Below are positions 7,517 through 16,311 of a stretch of 64,000 nucleotides of DNA, in pieces (the first letter of the stretch is position 1; the number at the start of each line of letters is the position of its first letter). The notes beneath the pieces were generated by a model. It did no database searches. It was not told the DNA's origin and saw nothing but the letters and a program-made list of their open reading frames with translations. Origin of the DNA: Parasutterella muris (lineage in GTDB: Bacteria > Pseudomonadota > Gammaproteobacteria > Burkholderiales > Burkholderiaceae_F); the NCBI RefSeq assembly GCF_009767915.1, contig NZ_WSRP01000013.1, positions 1 to 64,000 on the forward strand, read 5' to 3'. The position numbers were made by a program, and so were the translations under genes.

Positions 7517-8998
7517 ATGACGCTGAGCCATCCCACCCGCAGAGAGTTTTTTACCTATGTCGGAGCAGTTTCAGCCGCTCCGGTGTTTCGTGCGCAGGCA
7601 AAAGATGCTCACCGGTGGGACGCGTCCTTTGACGTGGTTATTGTCGGCTCGGGCGCTGCCGGCCTCTCCGCGGCACTTTCTGCTCATGAGGCTGGATGCC
7701 GCAGCATTCTCATTCTGGAAAAAATGTCTTTTGCGGGAGGCGCCTCCAGAATCTCCTGCGGCTACTTCAACGCGGTGGATCCGCAGCGGCAGCGGGCAAT
7801 GCATATCGAAGACTCGCTGGAGCTTTTTGAAGCTCAGACCATTAAAAGCTCGCACGGAAAGGGCAGCAAGGAGCTGATTCACATACTGTGCTCTCAGGCG
7901 CTTGACTGTCTGCACTGGCTGGAAGGTTACGGAGTTCGCTATGCGGATAATTGCTCGCAAATCTACGGCGGCATGTTCCCGCGGGGACATATCCCGTTGG
8001 TTCAAAACCCGAATGAAAGCTATATAGATATTCTGGTCGAGCGATGTCTCGAGCGCGGCATCGAAATTCAATACTCTCAGTCCGCGGACGAAATCATTGC
8101 GGAAAACAATTGTGTGCTTGGCGTTAAGACCTCGAACACATCCGGTCCGAGTGGCAAGAAAGCTAAAGCTCGATTTATCCGCGCACGCAAAGCCCTCATT
8201 CTCGCTTCCGGCGGATTTGCCGCAAATGCTGCGCTGTGCGAGGCGCACGACGTCAGACTGCGCGGACTTGAAACGACCAATCCTCCAAGTTCCACCGGAG
8301 AGGTCATGCTGGAAGCCATCGCGATCGGAGCCTATGCCGCAGGCTGCGATTACATCGAATGTATGCCGTCTCCCGTACGCTTCTCTCGTTTTGCGGTTTT
8401 TACCGAAAGAATGCTTTTTGTGGACGCAAAAGGCAGACGCTTTGTGAGAGAAGATGAGTTCAGAGACGTTATCCGCGATAAAGTCCTTTCGCTTCCCGAT
8501 AAGCGCGCTTATGTGATTGTCGATAACGACGGCTATATGCAGTGTCCGCTCGCATTTCGCGAGAACGCCGAAGAAGAGCTTAAAAAGCAGAGGGTCTTCA
8601 GAGGCAGCACGATCGCGGAATTGGCAGAAAAACTCAGAATCCCGGCCGCTGTTTTTGTGAAGACCATTAAGGATTACAACGAATCGGTTTCGAGCGGAAA
8701 CGACCGGCAGTTCGGACGCGGCAGAGAGAGTATGCGCTACGCCATTACACAGGAGCCGTTCTGGGCGGCTTCGTGCGATATGGCAATTCATCACACAATG
8801 GGCGGCCTGCTGATTGATCGGTATTGCCGTGTGATGAATTGGGAAGGAGCTCCGATTAAAGGTCTTTTTGCCTGCGGAGAAGTCGTCGGCGGAATCCACG
8901 GAGCAAATCGAATTGGAGGCAACGCGATTACGGAAGCGCATGTTTTTGGAAGAATTGCCGGAAGAAGTGCAGTGAGCGGAGTATCGGGCGATGTCTGA
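7517..8998 (+). CDS. Tat-exported FAD reductase, fumarate-reductase flavoprotein family
   Basis: 493 residues. The twin-arginine signal is TRREFFTYVGAVSAAP, cleaved near AQA. FAD motif GSGAAGLSAA lies near residue 46. All three catalytic signatures are canonical: arginine in VREDEFRDVI, IHHTMGGLL and HGANRIGGNA. It carries neither heme nor FMN domain and so needs a partner such as the upstream cytochrome. The gene begins 31 bases after the cytochrome and overlaps the next flavoprotein gene by eight bases, implying translational coupling. Substrate unknown. Confidence 0.88.
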   Translation: MTLSHPTRREFFTYVGAVSAAPVFRAQAKDAHRWDASFDVVIVGSGAAGLSAALSAHEAGCRSILILEKMSFAGGASRISCGYFNAVDPQRQRAMHIEDSLELFEAQTIKSSHGKGSKELIHILCSQALDCLHWLEGYGVRYADNCSQIYGGMFPRGHIPLVQNPNESYIDILVERCLERGIEIQYSQSADEIIAENNCVLGVKTSNTSGPSGKKAKARFIRARKALILASGGFAANAALCEAHDVRLRGLETTNPPSSTGEVMLEAIAIGAYAAGCDYIECMPSPVRFSRFAVFTERMLFVDAKGRRFVREDEFRDVIRDKVLSLPDKRAYVIVDNDGYMQCPLAFRENAEEELKKQRVFRGSTIAELAEKLRIPAAVFVKTIKDYNESVSSGNDRQFGRGRESMRYAITQEPFWAASCDMAIHHTMGGLLIDRYCRVMNWEGAPIKGLFACGEVVGGIHGANRIGGNAITEAHVFGRIAGRSAVSGVSGDV

Positions 8999-10379
8999 AC
9001 ATGCTTATTACGATATAGCGGTAGTAGGCGCAGGTCTTGCAGGTGTTTGTGCGGCGATCTCTGCAGCAGCCTTCCCAAAAACACGCGTTCTTCTTCTGGA
9101 ATCCGCCTCAAAGCCGCTTCCTTACACAAAGACACTTCCCTTCTATGACGGGGCGATTAACGCGGTTGATCCGGCAGCTCAGGGCCGACAGGGTATATTC
9201 GATTCCCCTGAACTGTTTATGCAGCAGACACTGGAAAGGTCTGGTTATCGCGCCTCGCCAGAACTTGTTCGTGAACTCTGTTACCGCTCTTACGATGCGA
9301 AGATTTGGCTTCGCAATCTTGGCGCGGAATTTATGCTCAAGACTGTACAGCTCCCGGGATCGGGATTTCCGCGCGGGGCTTACTTTAGAGATTTATCTCA
9401 ATTCAGAGAGTGTTTATTAAAAGCGCTTTTAGCGGGCGGCGTCGACTGCGTATGTTCCGCTTCAGTCAAACAAATGGAACAGAAGGACGAAGGCTGGAAG
9501 TTAACGTACGCTGAGAGTTCGGGTGCAATAAGAGAAGTTCGCACATTGTCCGTGATTGCATGCAGCGGCGGTTTTGTTTCCGATGATCGGATCTGCTCCT
9601 TTCATGATCCGAGAAATAAAGGACTGCGGAGTATTGATCCGACGCACGGCCGCAGCGCGGATTTTCTGAAAGCGCTTGTCAGAAACGGAGCGGGCTGCGT
9701 AGGAATGGATTTTCTGGATTATCTGACGGTGCTCAATGACTCCGTGCCGACACAGCTTCGTCTTCCGACGCAGGCATCCGTCCTTGTGAGCAGGGACGGC
9801 CGACTCCTGGCTACCGGTCTTGACTCCGTTGAGCGAACTGAGGCGCTGCTGTCATCTCCGGATCATACGGCCTACGCGCTTTTTCCCTCAAGTATGACGG
9901 AGAATCTTCCGAAAGCTCAGGCACAGGCGATCTGGCGAGTGTTTTCTATCGGTGAAGCGGTCTGCGTGCACAGAGGCGAAAGCGTTCAGGAGGGAAGTTT
10001 CAGTTTTGTGTCCGAGCAGTTCTGGCGGACACTGACTGCGGACCTTAGTGCATATGCCGATCGAGCAACGCGCATGAACGAGCGGCAAACGCCCGCTTTA
10101 TCCCAATGGATCGGCAGCGAGAAGCTGATGCTTGTCAAAGTGACGTTGGTGAAGCAGAGGACTCTTGGCGGCGTGCGTATAGATCCGCATGCGCAGATTC
10201 TGAACGCGCTGGGTTCGCCCATTAAGGGGCTTTTCGCGGCCGGAGAAGCAGTCGGGGGAGTCCACGGCAAATCCTGCCTGCCGGGCAACTCGGAGCTTGC
10301 GGCGGTTGTTTTTGGAAGGACTGCGGCAGAGAGCGCTTCTCACTACCTCTTATCGCTCAAGAAGCTTAAAGATTTCTAG
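8991..10379 (+). CDS. Catalytically degenerate FAD-binding paralogue of the reductase family
   Basis: 462 residues. FAD binding looks intact (VVGAGLAGVCAA near residue 11, and the C-terminal KGLFAAGEAVGGVHG), but the catalytic residues are gone. The HHTMGG histidines are replaced by QR (KQRTLGG), the NRIGGNA arginine by Cys (KSCLPGNS), and the arginine acid catalyst region reads LATGLDSVER. There is no signal peptide, unlike the preceding gene, so it is either cytoplasmic or exported with a partner. It overlaps the previous gene by eight bases and, at its 3' end, the convergent response regulator by 30 bases. Possible roles are a reductase subunit, a sensor partner, or an enzyme using other chemistry. 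Confidence 0.8.
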   Translation: MSEHAYYDIAVVGAGLAGVCAAISAAAFPKTRVLLLESASKPLPYTKTLPFYDGAINAVDPAAQGRQGIFDSPELFMQQTLERSGYRASPELVRELCYRSYDAKIWLRNLGAEFMLKTVQLPGSGFPRGAYFRDLSQFRECLLKALLAGGVDCVCSASVKQMEQKDEGWKLTYAESSGAIREVRTLSVIACSGGFVSDDRICSFHDPRNKGLRSIDPTHGRSADFLKALVRNGAGCVGMDFLDYLTVLNDSVPTQLRLPTQASVLVSRDGRLLATGLDSVERTEALLSSPDHTAYALFPSSMTENLPKAQAQAIWRVFSIGEAVCVHRGESVQEGSFSFVSEQFWRTLTADLSAYADRATRMNERQTPALSQWIGSEKLMLVKVTLVKQRTLGGVRIDPHAQILNALGSPIKGLFAAGEAVGGVHGKSCLPGNSELAAVVFGRTAAESASHYLLSLKKLKDF

Positions 10380-10955
10380 CGGAGTCTTGACCTCGAGCTT
10401 TCGGTAAATTGAGGTGCGATGCACTTTGACCGTTGTCTCTGCGATTCCAAGGTTGACTGCGATTTGCTTATTGCTGAGCCCTTCAGCGACGAGGCGCGCG
10501 ACGTCGAGCTCTCGTACGGTTAAGAGGCTGACGAGTTCATGCGCTTTTTTGGAGTGCTCAATACTGGAGCGGCGTTTCCAATCGTTGCTGACAGCGGTTT
10601 CCACGCTTTCTAAGAGTCGTTCGTCATTAATCGGTTTCGTCAGAAAATCCAAAGCGCCTCTGCGCAGCGCCATCACGGCTGTCCCGACCTCGGCGAACGC
10701 TGTAATAAAAATGATCGGCAGCGCGTATTCCGCCTCGATCAGCCGATTCTGGAGCATTAAACCTGAGGTCCCGGGCATACGGATGTCCAGAATGAGGCAG
10801 CCGGGAATCATGGCATTGTCTTTTTCAAGAAATTCGTCCGCGTTCGCATAAACTTGCGTTTTCCAGCCTTCTGCCTCGAGAAGGAATTTCAGTGAATTTC
10901 TCACATCCTCATCGTCGTCCACGATTCTGACAACTGACATTGGATTTGCGCTCAT
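10350..10955 (-). CDS. FixJ/TtrR-type response regulator
   Basis: 201 residues. An N-terminal receiver domain has the acidic pocket DDDED (13-17), the phosphoacceptor Asp57 in LILDIRMPG and the conserved lysine in FLTKP; a C-terminal LuxR-type helix-turn-helix contains GLSNKQIAVNLGIAETTVKVH. It is the output partner of the kinase encoded immediately upstream (six bases apart). The expected targets are the flavoprotein/cytochrome genes at 5.5-10.4 kb. The first ATG or the second one (Met6) could be used. Confidence 0.9.
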   Translation of the reverse strand: MSANPMSVVRIVDDDEDVRNSLKFLLEAEGWKTQVYANADEFLEKDNAMIPGCLILDIRMPGTSGLMLQNRLIEAEYALPIIFITAFAEVGTAVMALRRGALDFLTKPINDERLLESVETAVSNDWKRRSSIEHSKKAHELVSLLTVRELDVARLVAEGLSNKQIAVNLGIAETTVKVHRTSIYRKLEVKTPLEIFKLLER

Positions 10956-10961
10956 AGTTTT

Positions 10962-12761
10962 TTATTCCTTCTCATTAGGATTGTTCTGACTTAACGGCCA
11001 AGTCACGATGACGCGAACACCGCACGGAGAATTTCTAAGGAATTGGATTTTTCCGCGTGCCGATTCGACGATTCTCTGAACAATGACAAGGCCGAGTCCA
11101 AGACCGTTGGCTTTTCTTGACTGAAGCGGTACACCGATAGAGGCGAGTTCTTCGTCCGTTAGAAGAGGTCCGTTGTCGCTGATTTCGATTAACGCGTTAG
11201 AGCCGCTTGAGCGGACGATCAGCTTCACCTGCGGTTCTGAGTTTTCCTCTCCCGCTTCCATTGCGTTTTTTAAAAGGTTGTTTAAAAGCAGTTCAGCTTC
11301 TAAAGGATTGCCGACAATACGTACGTTCGGCTCAATTTTGTGCTGCACATCAAGATTAAAAAGAATTTTGAAGTTTTGTACAGCCAGCAGGCTGAGCTGC
11401 GACAAGTCCAAGACGGTCTTCGTTTTCTCTTTATCCTTAGTGTAGGAGCGAACAGGGTCGATGATTTTTGCAGCCTTGTCGCACTGATCATCAATTTTGT
11501 CGATGACGGAGCCCATTGTCGGTCTGTCAGGAACGATGTCCTTTGCGAGCATTCGAGTGATTGCACGGGCATAGTTATGAATCACTGCAAGCGGCTGCTT
11601 AAGCTCGTGGGCGAGCATTGAAGAAATCTCGCCGACCATGCCGATACGTTCCATATAGGCCAAACGTTTGATGTACGCGTTGACTTCTTCTTTCATGGCT
11701 TCTCTTTCTTTTAGGGCGAGCGTCAGCTGCGCGGTTCTTCGCTTAACCAGAACCTCTGTTCTGAGCGAATGGATAATTAGCGCAAGGACAGCCAGCAGGG
11801 CGAAACAGAGGTACATCCAGTATTCTTTAAGCAGCGTCAGCAGAGACTGGTCGGGACGCTTTAAGTAGTCCGCGTCACGAATCACGGACAAAAGCTCATG
11901 AACGAATTCGAACGTTGTCGGAAGGCTCCATTCGTAGCCGTCTGCGCTAGGCATTCCAAGCAGCGAAGCCGTTAACCGGGCGGCGGTTTCTGAATCTGAG
12001 GACGGGAAGGCCGCGAAAGTGAGACCCGGATACAAAGAAGAGGAACTTGCCAAATTTGGATTGGAAGAGGTTTCTCCTACGACTTTTAGAAGTTTTGCGG
12101 CAGATGCATCCGAACTCTTGAGCTTTTCGAGTGCGCCCGCAGGCAGCAGCAGAGCGGAGATTTGACTGCTTAGAAGAAGATCAAGCAGCTGTGTTTCTGA
12201 CTGAGAGAAGAGCTCGATAGAGATATTTTTGCCTCTGTCGGCGTCTGAATCGAGCTGCAGGAGTTCTCTTTTAAACGCCTTAACAAAAAATGCCCGGCTT
12301 TCGTCTTTTGAGACAGCGACGCGGGTGAGATCAGAAAGCTCTCTGATGTTTTTGTTGTCTGCGCTAATGAGCACGGCTGCACCAGAGACTTTTTTGCTTT
12401 CATCGGAAATCAGGCGCTGGCTGCACAGTGCATGTGCGCCGAAATGGATTTCCATTGCCGCGTAAGCGTCAGGTCCGAGCAGAGCGAAGTCGATTTTGCG
12501 CTCCTGCGCAAGCTTTGTTATTTGATCCAGCGGGAGTTTTTTGAAGATGATGCTTCGATCGTAGTTGCTGTCCGAAAGAAAACGTATTGTCTCTTTGGCA
12601 AATGAGCGTTCCAATGCTGTTTGGTTGCTGTTCTGCACAGCCACAACAATGGCGGCTTCATCGGCGGCCGCGGCAGCCTGTAGCACAAAAACAGCTTGTG
12701 AAGCAATTATGAGTGGTAGGCCCAGACGCCTGATCGAAGCTAAGAGAGTCACTTGTGTCAC
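10962..12761 (-). CDS. TtrS-like sensor histidine kinase with periplasmic PhnD-type sensor
   Basis: 599 residues. An N-terminal signal/anchor (to about residue 33) is followed by a periplasmic substrate-binding-protein-like domain of the phosphonate-binding type (about 35-290), a transmembrane helix (YLCFALLAVLALIIHSL), and a coiled linker. The phosphoacceptor His is in MLAHELKQPL (about residue 384); the ATPase domain has N-box LLNNLLKNAMEAG, G1 EISDNGP and G2 GLGLGLVIV. The architecture matches TtrS, the tetrathionate sensor, but ligand residues cannot be read, so the signal is more likely the substrate of the neighbouring reductases. It is in an operon with the FixJ-type regulator. Confidence 0.9.
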   Translation of the reverse strand: MTQVTLLASIRRLGLPLIIASQAVFVLQAAAAADEAAIVVAVQNSNQTALERSFAKETIRFLSDSNYDRSIIFKKLPLDQITKLAQERKIDFALLGPDAYAAMEIHFGAHALCSQRLISDESKKVSGAAVLISADNKNIRELSDLTRVAVSKDESRAFFVKAFKRELLQLDSDADRGKNISIELFSQSETQLLDLLLSSQISALLLPAGALEKLKSSDASAAKLLKVVGETSSNPNLASSSSLYPGLTFAAFPSSDSETAARLTASLLGMPSADGYEWSLPTTFEFVHELLSVIRDADYLKRPDQSLLTLLKEYWMYLCFALLAVLALIIHSLRTEVLVKRRTAQLTLALKEREAMKEEVNAYIKRLAYMERIGMVGEISSMLAHELKQPLAVIHNYARAITRMLAKDIVPDRPTMGSVIDKIDDQCDKAAKIIDPVRSYTKDKEKTKTVLDLSQLSLLAVQNFKILFNLDVQHKIEPNVRIVGNPLEAELLLNNLLKNAMEAGEENSEPQVKLIVRSSGSNALIEISDNGPLLTDEELASIGVPLQSRKANGLGLGLVIVQRIVESARGKIQFLRNSPCGVRVIVTWPLSQNNPNEKE

Positions 12762-13289
12762 CTGAGTTTATAGAATATTGGCTTTTCCAGGTGCGAGCAA
12801 TCCCGTGTCTAAGCTTTAGGTTGTAGCTAAAAAGCGCTATGTTGATTGAGATAAAAAGCGATTCGTATTGGTACACAGGCCTTCTGTGGAAGCATTAAGT
12901 ATTTTTATTCTGTCTCCGGATTTAAAAGACCGACCGTTTGGTTAGAAAACGGAAAGAGCAAAAACTCTGACTTTTCCGGTTTAGTGAATTCTTCGGTTGG
13001 TGAGGAAACCATACGGCAGCGCTTGATAGGCTTCGAGCTATTAGGAAGGGGCTCGGGTCAAGTTGTCATCGTCTTTGTATTGGCTAGAGGATGCACAAAC
13101 GATTATGAAGAATACGGGTATCGCTGCAGTGATTATCTTATCTAAGGATGCGTAAAGGCCTATATCGCCATGGGCTAATGTGAAAATTAAGAGACAGGCG
13201 TCTGCTTCAGCTGAACTTGGATTTTTTCTGCTTGAAGAAGTGTCGTGACTCGAGAGCTTCTTCTGATGAACAGCTGGGATACCATCCAA
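12762..13289. other. Gene-poor stretch
   Basis: It contains the promoter region of the kinase gene. An 82-codon minus-strand frame (13041-13289, with one hydrophobic segment IITAAIPVFFIIVC) has no good ribosome binding site and no recognisable family. It borders the tRNA-Leu-type repeat and may be debris from an older insertion. Confidence 0.35.
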
Positions 13290-13418
13290 GATACCATCTA
13301 GGATACCAAAAGTTTTTGGCTTGTCTCGTATAGCCTTGGATAGCTACAGCGGCTAACGCCCCGTATTTATTGAAGATAAAGAAAAACCCCGTAAAGCTGC
13401 GGGGTCTCTCAGAATTCG
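13290..13418 (-). repeat. 129-bp tRNA-Leu downstream repeat, copy 1
   Basis: The reverse complement matches 24956-25085 over almost its full length, including the terminator hairpin, the TTTATCTTCAATAAATAC block, GCGTTAGCC, GTAGCTATCC, AAAAACTTTTGGTATCC and TAGATGGTATC. The copies are in inverted orientation, each immediately after a tRNA-Leu 3' end (here only a 14-base piece). Confidence 0.85.
13382..13405 (-). terminator. Rho-independent terminator within repeat copy 1
   Basis: On the minus strand ACCCCG pairs with CGGGGT and is followed by TTTTTC. This is the original terminator downstream of the tRNA-Leu(CAA) gene, now separated from it by the inserted element. Confidence 0.7.
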
Positions 13419-13421
13419 TTT

Positions 13422-13435
13422 TGGTGCCCAGGGCG
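13422..13435. repeat. attR: 14-bp copy of the tRNA-Leu 3' end
   Basis: TGGTGCCCAGGGCG is identical to the 3' terminal bases of tRNA-Leu(CAA) at 16564-16577, in the same orientation. It marks the distal end of an integrative element of about 3.1 kb. Confidence 0.75.
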
Positions 13436-13501
13436 GTCTATAATAATATTTATTAATCAATAAGTTGTGTATATGTAAATTTTAGTAACTTACCACGTAA
13501 C

Positions 13502-14065
13502 CTACTTATTCTTCGACAGGTAACGATAATAAGTAGCGGGTTTAATTCCGGTCTGTTTAATTGCTTCCGTGGTTTTCATGCCGCCGTTTACAAGTTCCAG
13601 TGTTTGGTTAAATAACTTAATCTCAATCGGTTTCCGCCCCTTGTATACACCGCTTTTTTTCGCCTGTTCAATGCCCTCCCGCTGACGTTCTTTGATAAGG
13701 TTGCGTTCAAACTCTGCGAAAGCTCCGAGCATTTGAAGCATGAGCTTGTTTAGTGCAGGTTGCTGACTGTTTCTTCCGAAGCTTAAACCTTCTTTAACAA
13801 AGTAAATCTCAACTCCCTTGGTGGTGAGAAGGTCAACGGTCTTTTGAAGATCGACAAGATTACGAGCTAAGCGGTCTAAAGAATGGATGTAAAGCGTATC
13901 TCCTTCTCGAAGGTGCTCGATCATTCTTTCGAGCTCTGGATGGTGTGTATCCTTCCCGCTGGCCTTGTCTTCGAATATTTTCTCAAAGTGAATATCTAAA
14001 TCTGCTAATTGACGGTCAGTAGCTTGGTCGACGCTAGAAACTCGTTTGTATGCGAAGGCTGGCAT
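13502..14065 (-). CDS. Serine recombinase (resolvase/invertase family)
   Basis: 187 residues. The N-terminal catalytic domain includes YKRVSSVDQATDRQL with the nucleophilic serine, then HSLDRLARNLVDL and the GAFAEFERNLIKERQREG signature joined by the long E-helix to a C-terminal helix-turn-helix (TTEAIKQTGIKPATYYRYL). The length is that of the full TnpR/Hin type. It lies at the attR end of the integrative element and reads toward it. No invertible segment or res site was identified nearby, so whether it acts as resolvase or invertase is open. Confidence 0.9.
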   Translation of the reverse strand: MPAFAYKRVSSVDQATDRQLADLDIHFEKIFEDKASGKDTHHPELERMIEHLREGDTLYIHSLDRLARNLVDLQKTVDLLTTKGVEIYFVKEGLSFGRNSQQPALNKLMLQMLGAFAEFERNLIKERQREGIEQAKKSGVYKGRKPIEIKLFNQTLELVNGGMKTTEAIKQTGIKPATYYRYLSKNK

Positions 14066-14099
14066 GATTTAACTCTCAATAGGGCTTATAAGTTAGTAA

Positions 14100-14333
14100 A
14101 TGTCTCCGATGGCCATCTTCAAGATGATTGAAAAACGGACAAAGGCCGCTGGAATTGAGAAATTCACTCCCCACGACCTTCGCAGAACGTTTGCGACAAG
14201 AATGCTGGATGTCGGAGCGGACATTTCCATTGTGAAAGAGGCAATGGGACATTCGTCGATCAATACTACTCAGCGCTACGACCGACGGGGCTTCGATAAA
14301 GTCCGTGACTACATCCGGGCTATCGCCATCTGA
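14100..14333 (+). pseudogene. C-terminal fragment of a tyrosine recombinase
   Basis: 77 codons covering only the end of a XerD-like catalytic domain: HDLRRTFATRML (His-x-x-Arg box), MGHSSINTTQRYD (the GHSS box and active-site tyrosine). The N-terminal DNA-binding domain and the first catalytic arginine are absent. It differs from the integrase at 15216-16311 and so comes from a second, older element. Confidence 0.75.
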
Positions 14334-14384
14334 GAAACGATTTGCGGACTTCTTTCGTTGTGATTGACACTTATTTTTTAATGA

Positions 14385-14413
14385 TTGTACTATAATAGCT
14401 GTAATTTGTACTA
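14385..14413 (+). promoter_or_regulatory. dinJ-yafQ promoter with repeated operator half-sites
   Basis: A TATAAT -10 box (14391-14396) overlaps the first of two direct TTGTACTA repeats (14385-14392 and 14406-14413), as expected for an autoregulated antitoxin operon. A TTGACA lies upstream at 14364, but the 21-base spacing is too long to be optimal. Confidence 0.55.
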
Positions 14414-14431
14414 CATATTAACGGTTTTGTT

Positions 14432-14698
14432 ATGTCTTACTCAACGATTAGCGCTCGCATGGATCCGGACGTTAAAACGGCATTCTCGCGAATTTGTGAA
14501 GAACTTGGACTTTCTCCTTCGGCAGCTATTAATGCTTTTGCAAAAGCGATGATTAGAAGAAACGGATTTCCTTTTGCCTTAGAGCTTGAAAAACCTTCAC
14601 AGGAAACCATGAAAGCAATTGATGAAGCCATTGAAGAGAAGGATCTCGTTGGCCCGTTTTCTACAACTGACGAGCTAATGGATTCCTTAAATGCTTAA
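14432..14698 (+). CDS. dinJ: DinJ/RelB-family antitoxin
   Basis: 88 residues. The N-terminal ribbon-helix-helix (STISARMDPDVKTAFSRI) and the DinJ-type motif LGLSPSAAINAFAKAMIR are clear; the C-terminal tail should wrap the toxin. It represses its own promoter in characterised systems. It overlaps the toxin gene by eight bases, the usual antitoxin-first order. Confidence 0.92.
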   Translation: MSYSTISARMDPDVKTAFSRICEELGLSPSAAINAFAKAMIRRNGFPFALELEKPSQETMKAIDEAIEEKDLVGPFSTTDELMDSLNA

Positions 14699-14969
14699 AG
14701 TCAAATACCGTTCGCAGTTCAAAAAGGATTACAAAAGAGCGTTGAAAAGGGGGCTTAATCCCGAAGCGCTGCGGATAGTTATCGACAAACTTATTAATAA
14801 CGAAATTTTGGACGCTAAGTATCGAGATCATCAGCTTGTAGATTCTCGAAAATACAAAAACGTTCGAGAATGTCATATCCAACCTGACTGGTTATTGATC
14901 TATTACTCAGATCAAGTAAATTTAATTCTTACTCTTGTGCGCACTGGATCGCACGGTGACCTGTTCTAG
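14691..14969 (+). CDS. yafQ: YafQ-family mRNA interferase toxin
   Basis: 92 residues. The RelE-superfamily fold is indicated by KVKYRSQFKKDYKRALKRG, KYRDHQLVDSRKYKNVRECHI and the C-terminal LILTLVRTGSHGDLF. The conserved histidines (DHQL, ECHI, SHGDLF) are those expected for YafQ-type ribosome-dependent mRNA cleavage. Length and motifs are complete, so it is probably active and neutralised by the upstream antitoxin. Confidence 0.92.
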   Translation: MLKVKYRSQFKKDYKRALKRGLNPEALRIVIDKLINNEILDAKYRDHQLVDSRKYKNVRECHIQPDWLLIYYSDQVNLILTLVRTGSHGDLF

Positions 14970-15215
14970 TCCCCAGAGCATCGAGGACACTCAAACAACG
15001 AAAGTATTTGAAGGGTGCGTACTGATTTCTCCTTGCCCGATTAGGGCGGGGAGAAGTCACCCTGTGGGGAGTCTGAGAAAAATGCTCAGGCGCAAGTGAA
15101 TCCGGGTTGGTCCAAAAGACCGACGTCGAATCAGCAGCAGGAATCCACCGAAGTGATCGGCAGCGCAAGCTGCTGACGCAGTAGAGAATCTCCGTCGTTC
15201 AGGGCGGAGAGAACC
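14970..15215. mobile_element. Possible IS200/IS605-type remnant
   Basis: About 245 bases with no intact gene. Two G/C-rich hairpins, around TTGCCCGATTAGGGCGGGGAG and TCTCCGTCGTTCAGGGCGGAGA, and plus-strand fragments with stops recall the 3' end and guide-RNA region of TnpB-bearing elements. No transposase domain remains, so the assignment is weak. Confidence 0.3.
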
Positions 15216-16311
15216 TCAAAAAATCGGGTCCTCGTCATTCTCTTCTGGCTTGTTCAACCGCTCGACAATTGTTGCGGCGGTCGGGCGGTAGTGCTTCTGA
15301 AGCATCTTCAAATTTCTATGACCCGTCTGTCTCGCAAGAGTCAGCACGTCTAATCTTGGGGCGCCTGTTCTCGGGTCGGGAGACGCTGCCCACCTTGCAA
15401 ACGTTGCTCTGCTGTCATGAAAACGCAAGCCCTCGGAAATTATGTTTCCGTTTGAATCCTTTACAGGGCTAAGGTCCGCTTTGTCCCGAATCTTCTTGAA
15501 CAATGCGTCCCTTGCATAGTCGTTCAGCACGCTGAAAATCCTTTCTGAATCGGGGTTATAAGCTCTGGCTAATTGAAGCAGGCGCAGAGCCGAATCTGTC
15601 AGGGCCACGTCACGCTTCACTCTTGTTTTTGTGGCTTCTTTGGGAAGGTGGATGAGCGAGCCGTCAATCCGACTCTCTTCAATGTTGAGGATTTCACCGG
15701 CACGCAACCCTGTTTTGCAGGCCAAAAGGAAGGTGAGCATTATCAGCTGAGTGCTGTTTTTAGGGACACTTTTCCCGTCCCAATCACAAGAAAAAAGCAA
15801 CCGTTCAATGTCTTCTTTGGAAGCCGTCTGCTCGCGAGCTTCAGGCTCTTTTGGAAGAAGAACCCCTTGTGTGGGAGGCTTATCGAGCATTTCCATTCTG
15901 ACGGCCCAATTGAAAATGCTGCGGAGAATGCCGAACTCACGACGAACGGAAGCGGGGTTCAGTGTGCCGCCTCTTGGAGACGGTGTTTCCAACCTTTGGT
16001 GTATTGACTTCTGAATCATGGCTGGAGTCAGGTCCGACAAAAAACATTTGCGATCGGGCGCCGCATGATCGCTTTGATGCGGAGGCATTCTTTGCCTGCT
16101 CCTTTCTTTTTGAGCGAGACCTCCATCATGTATTGCTCCAAAAGTTGAGAAAAAGTGATCTTCGAGCTGCTTGACTGCGGACTGATTTCCAACATGGCCA
16201 TGAATTTTTTGGCTTCAGTTCTGGTTTTGAATGTTTTTTTGTAGCCTTGGTACCGTTTCTGTAAAACTGTATCTTCCATGTACCGTTTGGGGTGCGAGCA
16301 ATTGAAGCCAT
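15216..16311 (-). pseudogene. Tyrosine integrase broken by two frameshifts
   Basis: Three overlapping frames together give one P4-like integrase. The N-terminus starts at 16311 (MASIARTPNGTWKIQFYRNG), continues in a second frame (YQGYKKTFKTRTEAKKFMAM ... IMRRPIAN) and then a third (FLSDLTPAMIQKSI to the end at 15216). One shift lies near 16258-16270; the other is at the run of six A (16039-16044). The catalytic core is present in the last part: TGLRAGEIL (Arg), RFHDSRATFARW (His-x-x-Arg), TGHRNLKMLQKHY (Tyr). It lies just downstream of its tRNA attachment gene. Confidence 0.85.

Noticed and set aside
7571..8941. 456-codon minus-strand frame opposite the 493-residue flavoprotein
   Set aside because: Long only because of codon bias of the real gene; no ribosome binding site and no family signature.
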